Below are positions 6,327-12,004 of a stretch of DNA of 12,004 nt, in pieces. The position numbers were made by a program, and so were the translations under genes. Source of the DNA: an uncultured Planctomycetaceae bacterium (lineage in GTDB: Bacteria; Planctomycetota; Planctomycetia; Pirellulales; Pirellulaceae); the NCBI GenBank assembly GCA_903927685.1, contig CAIYOB010000867.1:1-12004 (forward strand), given 5' to 3'. The notes below the pieces were generated by a model. That model saw only the letters and a list, made by a program, of their open reading frames with translations. It was not told where the DNA came from and made no database searches. Positions within the stretch are counted from its first letter, which is position 1. Every line of letters starts with the position of its first letter.

Positions 6327-8764
6327 AGCCCAAACCCAACGACATCCTTGCCGGGCTCGTCCTGGCCGTGGCCGCATTGACCTGTTTCTGGCGGCTGACC
6401 CTGCATCCGGCGGATTTGCTTGTGGGGCCGCAAGCTGGTGGCAACAATGACGTGACCCGGTACTACCTGTCGGCGCACGAACGGCTGGCAAAAACCGTTT
6501 CCGGCCCCGATGTATCGGCCTGCTGGGATCCCTTCATCCTGGCTGGCACGCCCTGGTTTGGCAATCCTCAAGCCGGCGTCCTATATCCACCGAATTGGTC
6601 GTACGTATTCATTCCCGCGCGTTGGCTGATCAGTTGGATGTTGGTCGGTCACCACTGGTGGGCGGGGCTGGGTGCGTATCTCCTGTCGCGGCGCTACGGT
6701 TATTGCTGGAGCGCCAGTGTCCTTGCCGGGACGTGTTACCTGGGTGCTCCGTACTTGCTGGCCCAGTCCGGAGAAGGGCACTACGCGCAGATTTGCTTGG
6801 TGGCCTGGATCCCGCTTGCCTTTCTCGGCGTCGAGCGGCTTCGCAAAGGACAACGCGGCGGAATCGGGCTGACCTCGATCGTCCTGACGCTGTGCTTCTT
6901 CTGTGGCCACGCGCAGGAGACTTACTACTTGACCTTGCTCCTCACCGCGTACTTGTTGCCGGATTTTGCCGGATTCCTGTGGCGCCGGCAGACCGCTTCG
7001 GCGTCTGGACCTGAACCTCGCTCGGCGTTCCGCCTGCTGGGGCGTTGGGCGTTGGTGGGCTTGGCCGTCGCAGGCCTGACGGCCATCGAATTGTTGCCGA
7101 CTTGGGTTTACAGCCGTAATTCGATCCGAGCGGGGGGCATGCAGATCGAGGAGATTCGTCACGGGGTTCTGGGCGGCGTGAGCCTGCTGCAGCTATTGGA
7201 TCCATTCGTCCTGGGAGGGCCGGCAGACTACCGGGGGCCAGGGCAGTATTACTGTGAAACGCTCTGCTGTCTGGGACTGCCCACCCTGATCTTCGCCGTG
7301 GTGGGGATCGCGGGCACTACTCGACGGTATCCCGTGTCTCGGTTCGCCGTGCTCGGGCTCGCCGGGCTCCTGTTTGCATTCGGCGATCAGACGCCGGTGT
7401 TTCCGTTGCTGCATCGTTTCCTGCCGGGGGTTTCTCTGTTTCGCAGTCCGTCGCGGATGCTATTCTTTTGTTCGTTCTGTTCCGCAATGCTCGCCGGCGC
7501 CGGATTCGATCACCTGCGGTCCTTGACGCTCGAAGCCCGCCAGCGCTGGCGAATCGCGCTGGGCGCGGCGGGCGTGCCCCTGCTGTGCTGCGGCGTCGGC
7601 GTGTTGGTGAGCCGCTGGACGTCGCCGACGGCTCAGCCGACGGCGACGACCTGGTCGGCGACCTTGGTCCACGGCGTTGCGTGGACCAGCGTGGTCAGCC
7701 TGTTGTCCGGGGTCGCAGGGGTGCTGTGGCTCCTGACCAGGCCTGTCCCGCGGGCCACCACGGCGGTCGTCCTGGCCCTCAGCACGGCGGCAGCAGGCTC
7801 CGCCTGGTACGCGGCTCAGATGCTCCGCACGATTCCACCAGAGTCAGCCGGCCGGGCCAGTCCGGTCATTGCATTCTTGCAGACTCGCCTCGGGGCGGAT
7901 CGCGTCCTGGTGGGGCAGGACCTGCTCAGCGACCGGGAAGCGAGGCTGCACGGGATCCAGAAGCTGCAGGGCTACGATCCCGTTCCCCTTGCGCGCGTCG
8001 CGATATTCGCAGCGGCACTCATTCCGGGACAAGATCCCGCCATGGGCTTGGCCGGTTTCGAGCCATTGCGGCTGACCTCGCTACGGAAACCGCTGGCGGA
8101 CGCGGTAGGAGTGCGGTATGCGGTCCTGCCCGGCTTCGGGCCGGGCGAATATGCCGGCTGGCGCCGAGTCAGTCAGGGTGTCTTGCCCGCCGAGTTCACC
8201 TTGCGCGGGCACTCGCCGGCCAGTCTCAGGTACACGATCTACGAGAATCCGTCTCCTATGCCCCGCGCCTTCGTCGTGGGGCGGTCGCAAGTCGTTCACC
8301 CCGATGCCGAGGCCGTCCACGAACTGGCCGCGAGCGACCCTCGCGACGCGGTCCTACTCGAACAAGCCGAACCGCCGGCCGGCCCGAAGCAGCCCCTTCG
8401 GCCGGCGCAGCTCATCAAATATGCCGCGAGTCAAGTCACCGTTCGGGCGCTGCTCGACCAGCCTGGATATCTGGTCCTGAGCGACGCCTATTATCCAGGG
8501 TGGACCGCGGCGGTTGGCGGGCGGCCCGTCCCCGTGCTTCCCGCCAACTTCGCTTTCCGTGCCGTCGCCCTGGAGCCAGGCGAGCACGTGGTCGAGTTCC
8601 GTTGCAGTCCTCCCGGCCTTAAACCCGGGGCGTTGGTTTCGGCGATGACCATCATTGCGCTATGGGTCGGATGGGGCCGGAGAAAGCGAACATCGGCCCT
8701 CGGCGGCGGACCGGTCCTGAATGAAATCCGGAACACGTCAAGCCGAAAACGGCCAACCGATTGA
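6323..8764 (+). CDS. YfhO-family membrane protein (GT-C-like)
   Basis: This 813-residue polytopic protein resembles the bacterial YfhO family. In Firmicutes, YfhO is the outer-face GT-C transferase that adds a sugar from a polyprenyl carrier to lipoteichoic acid, together with CsbB and GtcA. Visible landmarks are an N-terminal helix (about 9-27), GGNNDVTRYYL (39-49) with an acidic residue in the first outer loop, WDPFILAGTPWFGNPQAGVLYPP (split around 68-90), GHAQETYYL (195-203), FRSPSRMLFF in the middle, and a C-terminal beta-rich domain with SDAYYPGW near 720, followed by EPGEHVVEF and a last helix. These are the blocks by which I recognise the family. The GTG start overlaps the preceding TGA by four bases and has a good GGAAGGA. 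The acceptor here is unlikely to be lipoteichoic acid if the host is a planctomycete. The family call is firm; the substrate is unknown. Confidence 0.85.
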   Translation: MKPKPNDILAGLVLAVAALTCFWRLTLHPADLLVGPQAGGNNDVTRYYLSAHERLAKTVSGPDVSACWDPFILAGTPWFGNPQAGVLYPPNWSYVFIPARWLISWMLVGHHWWAGLGAYLLSRRYGYCWSASVLAGTCYLGAPYLLAQSGEGHYAQICLVAWIPLAFLGVERLRKGQRGGIGLTSIVLTLCFFCGHAQETYYLTLLLTAYLLPDFAGFLWRRQTASASGPEPRSAFRLLGRWALVGLAVAGLTAIELLPTWVYSRNSIRAGGMQIEEIRHGVLGGVSLLQLLDPFVLGGPADYRGPGQYYCETLCCLGLPTLIFAVVGIAGTTRRYPVSRFAVLGLAGLLFAFGDQTPVFPLLHRFLPGVSLFRSPSRMLFFCSFCSAMLAGAGFDHLRSLTLEARQRWRIALGAAGVPLLCCGVGVLVSRWTSPTAQPTATTWSATLVHGVAWTSVVSLLSGVAGVLWLLTRPVPRATTAVVLALSTAAAGSAWYAAQMLRTIPPESAGRASPVIAFLQTRLGADRVLVGQDLLSDREARLHGIQKLQGYDPVPLARVAIFAAALIPGQDPAMGLAGFEPLRLTSLRKPLADAVGVRYAVLPGFGPGEYAGWRRVSQGVLPAEFTLRGHSPASLRYTIYENPSPMPRAFVVGRSQVVHPDAEAVHELAASDPRDAVLLEQAEPPAGPKQPLRPAQLIKYAASQVTVRALLDQPGYLVLSDAYYPGWTAAVGGRPVPVLPANFAFRAVALEPGEHVVEFRCSPPGLKPGALVSAMTIIALWVGWGRRKRTSALGGGPVLNEIRNTSSRKRPTD

Positions 8765-9065
8765 AACTGGGAACACACTGAACCGATATGCCGATAGAGA
8801 TTGCGCCATCCGTGATGGTTTCCCGCGGCTTGGCACGAAGTTCGCTACGAGGATCGCTTGGCGGGAGGGGCCGCGCCGTCAGCTTCCAGGGTACGGGTTG
8901 CCCTCGCATTTGTTATTGCACGTGACTAGGCGGAGCTTACGCTTGGCAACAGACGTTGAAATTTCTCGACACCGCGACTTCGAGCAGCCAAGCGACCTCG
9001 GCGAGGCGGCCCGAAACTCGCCCGGTTCAAATCGCGGGGGCCGCTCAGCGAAGATCAGGACCGGT
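8765..9065. other. Intergenic region before the GT39-like gene
   Basis: This stretch of 301 bases holds no gene that I can support. The frame of the next gene is open through it to an ATG at 8721 inside the YfhO-like gene, but the implied residues are hydrophilic, arginine-rich and unlike any GT-C N-terminus. I see no terminator hairpin with a T-tract and no convincing promoter. A segment near 8929-8950 (GGCGGAGCTTACGCTTGG) may be a remnant of a dispersed element, but I find no second copy in the window. Confidence 0.6.
9057..9060 (+). promoter_or_regulatory. Shine-Dalgarno supporting the ATG 9066 start
   Basis: AGGA lies 5 bases before ATG 9066. Together with the membrane helix that begins directly after this Met, it favours 9066 over the in-frame ATG at 8721. 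Confidence 0.5.
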
Positions 9066-10796
9066 ATGTCCATCCTCGTGCTGGCGTGCGTATACGCTTC
9101 GTTGCACGGAGCGATTGCCGTCTCAACGCCGCGGTTTGAGCCCACGGTTCATAACGACGACTGGGCTTACACTACTCCAGTCCGAACGCTCTGCGAACGA
9201 CGACAGTTTCAGTTGCACAGGCTGACGGGCGCTCTGGCGTTGCCCCAGATCGTGGCCGGATGGGTGGTCTGCGAATTGGGAGGTGGGTTCCGGTTCTCGC
9301 TGTTGCGAAACATGATGGTGTGGCACGGGTTTGTGCCCATCGTCCTGCTGTGGCTTCTCCTCCGTCTGCTCGGCCTTCCTCGCGGCCACGCGACGTGCGG
9401 CGCCCTCCTATTCCTGACCAACCCCATCGTCGTCTCTTTGACGTGGAGCTTCCAGACCGACATCGTGTACGTGTCCTTCATTCTAGCTGCGCTGATAATG
9501 ACGCTGCTTGCCGAGCGACACGGGAACGCGTTGGGGGTTGCTGCAGCCACGCTGCTCCTGTTGTTGGCGTGCCTCACCCGCCAAAGCGGGATCCTGGTTG
9601 CCGCGGGCGTGGCGGGCTATTGGGCGATGAAGCGCCGTTGGGGCTGGGCGATGCTAACCTCTCTCGTGATTCCGTTGACGCTGGCAGCCGAGAATTCGCT
9701 CATCCTTCAATCCTCACTGACATATCTGCCAATGGCCAAGAACCACGTTCGCACGGCCCTGTCGGACCTCTCCCCGGGACGCCTTCTGTACTCCTGTTAC
9801 GAGACGTTGCACATCCTGCTTTTCTTGGGCCTGACCTTGTTGCCGCTCATTGCTCTAGCAAACGCTGGACGCCACAGTTCTCGCTCCATCGTAATGGTGA
9901 TTGCAGCGGCGATCCTGATCGCCGGCGTCTACCTCTTGGACGTGCCGAATCATCGCAGCGTGTTGTTGGGTAACTACGTCTACACGGGAGAACGCTGGGG
10001 AATCGGACCACCCACCCTGGAGATCTCAAACGCAGCCCCGCGTGGCGTGGCGACAGGAGGCGAGTCAACTACGGCTGCCCGGGTACTAGGAGTCGTCGGG
10101 TTTCTTAGCGGATGCTATCTGCTGCCCACGCTGGCCTTGGCCCTCGGACGCCTCGTCGGCGCGATACGGCGTTGGCAGGCTGACCCTCAACTGCTCGTCG
10201 AACTGGCCTTCTGGAGTTCCCTGGCGGGCACAATTTGCTCCACGGCGCTGATCGGGCATGTGGTGGTCGACCGTTACGTGATTGCGCTCTGCCCGCTCGC
10301 AACCCCCCTGCTGCTCCGCCGGAACGTGTCCGCTCGCAGTCTGCGATGGGCGGTGCTGCCGGTTTGTCTTTTCGGGGCCTCTGTGGCGTGGGCGGGCGTC
10401 GTCGATTACTGGCGTTGGAACGGCGCCCGTTGGGCAGCCGCCGAGTGGCTGGAATCCCAAGCCGTCAGCCCGGATCGTATCGACGGAGGCTACGAGTACA
10501 ACGCGCTCTACGACACGCTGGGGCTGCCGCCGGAACTGCTCTCCCCGGAAGAACGACAGCGCAGAGCCGGCATCATGAGAGCCCGCGCGGGAAAGGATGC
10601 CTATTGCCTTCGGTTTCGCCCCCGTCCCGATGAGGACGTGGTTGCCCAATTCCCGTACGACAGCCCCACCATGGGCGCAGCCGAAGCAATCTATGTCACT
10701 CGTCAAGCGGCGAACAAAACGCTGTCGACCGGAGGCATCGTGCCGCAAGCGGCGACATCCCCGAAGCAAAACAGAAGGTCACCGGCCCAACCATGA
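9066..10796 (+). CDS. Glycosyltransferase 39 / PMT-like GT-C membrane protein
   Basis: This is a predicted GT-C enzyme of 576 residues, probably transferring a sugar from a polyprenyl-phosphate donor on the outer face of the inner membrane. The first helix (about 3-19) leads into an outer loop with HNDDWAY (29-35). The tandem aspartates there match the catalytic Asp position of GT39/PMT-type enzymes. Further landmarks are a long run of helices from about 60, WSFQTDIVYVSF (127-138), the short cytoplasmic loop TRQSG (171-175), and a C-terminal soluble part with RIDGGYEYNALYDTLG, a block I associate with this bacterial subgroup. It is not visibly related to the tandem pair upstream beyond topology. 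I reject the longer version from ATG 8721 because its extra 115 residues look non-coding. The stop overlaps the next start in ATGA, so the product is probably co-translated with the second GT2. The GT-C class is well supported; the substrate is unknown. Confidence 0.82.
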   Translation: MSILVLACVYASLHGAIAVSTPRFEPTVHNDDWAYTTPVRTLCERRQFQLHRLTGALALPQIVAGWVVCELGGGFRFSLLRNMMVWHGFVPIVLLWLLLRLLGLPRGHATCGALLFLTNPIVVSLTWSFQTDIVYVSFILAALIMTLLAERHGNALGVAAATLLLLLACLTRQSGILVAAGVAGYWAMKRRWGWAMLTSLVIPLTLAAENSLILQSSLTYLPMAKNHVRTALSDLSPGRLLYSCYETLHILLFLGLTLLPLIALANAGRHSSRSIVMVIAAAILIAGVYLLDVPNHRSVLLGNYVYTGERWGIGPPTLEISNAAPRGVATGGESTTAARVLGVVGFLSGCYLLPTLALALGRLVGAIRRWQADPQLLVELAFWSSLAGTICSTALIGHVVVDRYVIALCPLATPLLLRRNVSARSLRWAVLPVCLFGASVAWAGVVDYWRWNGARWAAAEWLESQAVSPDRIDGGYEYNALYDTLGLPPELLSPEERQRRAGIMRARAGKDAYCLRFRPRPDEDVVAQFPYDSPTMGAAEAIYVTRQAANKTLSTGGIVPQAATSPKQNRRSPAQP

Positions 10797-11797
10797 GACT
10801 CTCGATCGCGATTCCGCTCTTTAACGAAGCGGCATTGATACCAGAGTTATTGACGCGAACGGCACGTGTTTTGGATTCCATTCCCGGCGGGCCGCACGAG
10901 ATCGTCTGCGTTGACGACGGCAGCCGGGATGAAACCTGGCAACTGGTCAAGGAGGCCACACACCGGGATCCACGCGTGTTCGGAGTCTCGCTGTCACGCA
11001 ACTTTGGCCATCAAGCGGCCTTTTCTGCCGCGTTGGATCACGTCACCGGCGACGCGATCGTGCTGATGGACGGCGACCTGCAGGACCCGCCGGAGGCCAT
11101 TCCCCAGTTGTTGGCAGCCTACCAGGAGGGTTACGACGTCGTCTACGCGGTGCGGGTGAAACGCAAAGAAGGACTGTTCCTTCGTGGTTGTTACTACTTG
11201 TTCTATGCGCTGATCGCCGCGCTGGCGAACATCCGTCTGCCGCGCGGCGCCGGGGACTTTTCACTCATGTCCCGGCGGGTGGTCGATGAACTGGCCCGGA
11301 CTCAGGAACGACTCCGCTACCTGCGCGGGCTGCGCACCTGGGTCGGCTTCAGGCAGATTGGCGTTCCGATCGAACGTGCCGAGCGGTTTGCCGGGAAATC
11401 GAAATACTCCCTCCGGCGCCTTTTGAAATTGGCCTTTGACGGGATCTTCGCCTTTTCGATCGTGCCCATCCGTGCCGCGACGTGGCTCGGTGTGTTCACG
11501 GTCGTGATCTCGATGGCCGTTGCGGCCTACTCGTTGGCCGCCAAACTGTTCTTCGCGCAGCCGCCTCAGGGATTCACGGCCTTGATCGTTTCCGTCACGT
11601 TCTTTGCCGGGACTCAACTGCTGTTCCTGGGCGTGATCGGTGAGTATATCGGCCGGATCTACGAGGAGGTGAAGGCGCGACCTGTGTACATCGTGCAGGA
11701 AACCATGCGGAGCCGACGACCTTGGACGCGGAATACGCCCGAAAATACCGTGAGCTGTATCACTGCCACTGGTGGTGGCGGGCGCGAGAATCCCTGA
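10793..11797 (+). CDS. GtrB/DPM1-like family 2 glycosyltransferase, second copy
   Basis: This 334-residue GT-A enzyme is of the bactoprenol-phosphate glucosyltransferase / dolichol-phosphate mannose synthase type and would load a sugar onto polyprenyl phosphate at the cytoplasmic face. Motifs are IAIPLFNEA (5-13), VDDGSRDE (40-47), LSRNFGHQAAFSAAL (67-81), DGDLQDPPE (93-101, DxD at 93-95), GAGDFSLMSRR (152-162), RYLRGLRTWVGFRQIGVP (175-192) and GKSKYSLRRLL (201-211). Two C-terminal helices lie at about 222-248 and 262-283, followed by GEYIGRIYEEVKARPVYIVQE. Unlike the first GT2 of this window it keeps the canonical SKY segment. It starts by an ATGA overlap with the GT39-like gene and has only a distant AGAAGG upstream, which suggests coupling. 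The last 30 or so residues (WTRNTPENTV..GGGGRENP) lie beyond the usual family end, and most of them are encoded over the start of the methyltransferase gene in another frame. Confidence 0.92.
   Translation: MRLSIAIPLFNEAALIPELLTRTARVLDSIPGGPHEIVCVDDGSRDETWQLVKEATHRDPRVFGVSLSRNFGHQAAFSAALDHVTGDAIVLMDGDLQDPPEAIPQLLAAYQEGYDVVYAVRVKRKEGLFLRGCYYLFYALIAALANIRLPRGAGDFSLMSRRVVDELARTQERLRYLRGLRTWVGFRQIGVPIERAERFAGKSKYSLRRLLKLAFDGIFAFSIVPIRAATWLGVFTVVISMAVAAYSLAAKLFFAQPPQGFTALIVSVTFFAGTQLLFLGVIGEYIGRIYEEVKARPVYIVQETMRSRRPWTRNTPENTVSCITATGGGGRENP
11709..11712 (+). promoter_or_regulatory. Shine-Dalgarno deciding the TTG start of the methyltransferase
   Basis: GGAG sits 9 bases before TTG 11722, within the tail of the second GT2. 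The methyltransferase frame has no ATG or GTG between the stop at 11641 and the first conserved residues, so this site is the main support for the TTG start. Confidence 0.5.
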
Positions 11798-12004
11798 TCC
11801 TCTCCTGCCTGCGCAAGTACCTGCCGACCCCAACCGACGCACCGGTGCTCGACGTCGGCTGCGGTGATGGGCTGTTCTTGCCCGCCCTGGAGGAGTTCGG
11901 CTGGCCGGAGGGGATCGAGGTCGAAGCGTCCATCGTGGACCCGGCAGGGCCCTACGCGGACAGAATCGCCATCGGCCCCTTCGACTCCAGCTTTCGGCCC
12001 GGAC
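11722..12004 (+). CDS. Class I SAM-dependent methyltransferase (3' partial)
   Basis: The first 94 codons of a methyltransferase run off the right edge. From TTG 11722 the product begins MDAEYARKYRELYHCHWWWR. It then has an amphipathic helix (ARESLILSCLRKYLP, 21-35) and the SAM-binding motif I VLDVGCGDG (42-50), with the next strand at GIEVEAS (64-70). RIAIGPFD (81-88) follows. The Y..HWWWR-ARE opening and the order of these blocks fit the class I enzymes often found beside GT2 genes in surface polysaccharide or glycolipid clusters. Stop TGA 11641 closes the frame upstream, and no ATG or GTG follows it. TTG 11722 with GGAG at 11709 is therefore the best start, giving a 76-base out-of-frame overlap with the GT2. 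The acceptor (sugar, lipid or other) cannot be told from this fragment. Confidence 0.85.
   Translation, partial: MDAEYARKYRELYHCHWWWRARESLILSCLRKYLPTPTDAPVLDVGCGDGLFLPALEEFGWPEGIEVEASIVDPAGPYADRIAIGPFDSSFRPG

Noticed and set aside
7468..8622. 384-codon open frame on the + strand inside the YfhO-like gene
   Set aside because: The product is almost all R, A, G, P and S, as expected of a shifted frame in GC-rich DNA, and the YfhO-like frame has clear family motifs.
8721..9065. N-terminal extension of the GT39-like protein from ATG 8721
   Set aside because: The 115 extra residues are arginine-rich and hydrophilic, overlap the end of the YfhO-like gene, and precede a Met with an AGGA site directly before the first helix.

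Overview
The window is GC-rich bacterial DNA. Every gene I can support lies on the + strand, with short gaps or 4-base overlaps for most of its length. It most resembles a planctomycete of the Pirellula/Rhodopirellula kind. The evidence is a TadC-type pilus platform protein followed directly by envelope glycosyltransferases, large multi-membrane GT-C-like proteins without SD-rich starts, and a pair of intergenic repeats of the form AACCCGACGCG..AGCG, which I recall as common in those genomes. The phylum call is an inference; there is no rRNA or marker gene here.

Layout: (1) to 920, the 3' part of a tadC-like gene (type II secretion F / Flp pilus inner-membrane platform), whose start is probably upstream of the window. 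(2) 966-2066, a GtrB/DPM1-like family 2 glycosyltransferase with two C-terminal membrane helices. (3) 2067-2253, a short gap with an inverted pair of a REP-like motif. (4) 2254-4140 and 4488-6326, two clearly paralogous GT-C-like membrane proteins in tandem. They are separated by 347 bases carrying a direct repeat pair and a possible weak promoter. (5) 6323-8764, a YfhO-family membrane protein coupled to the preceding gene by a GTGA overlap. (6) 8765-9065, a gap in which I see no gene. (7) 9066-10796, a third type of GT-C protein (glycosyltransferase 39 / PMT-like). (8) 10793-11797, a second GtrB-like GT2 with an ATGA overlap. (9) 11722 to the window end, the 5' part of a SAM-dependent methyltransferase with a TTG start, nested out of frame in the tail of the GT2.

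Working model (inference from families): the two GT2 enzymes charge polyprenyl phosphate with a sugar on the cytoplasmic face. The four GT-C-like proteins would then use such lipid-linked sugars on the outer face of the membrane to decorate a surface polymer, lipid or protein, and the methyltransferase may modify a sugar or lipid. This parallels the known CsbB (GT2) - GtcA (flippase) - YfhO (GT-C) route of lipoteichoic acid glycosylation in Firmicutes, but no GtcA-like flippase is visible here. Adjacency to tadC makes pilus or secreted-protein glycosylation a testable possibility. I do not see a defence system, mobile element, CRISPR array or RNA gene.
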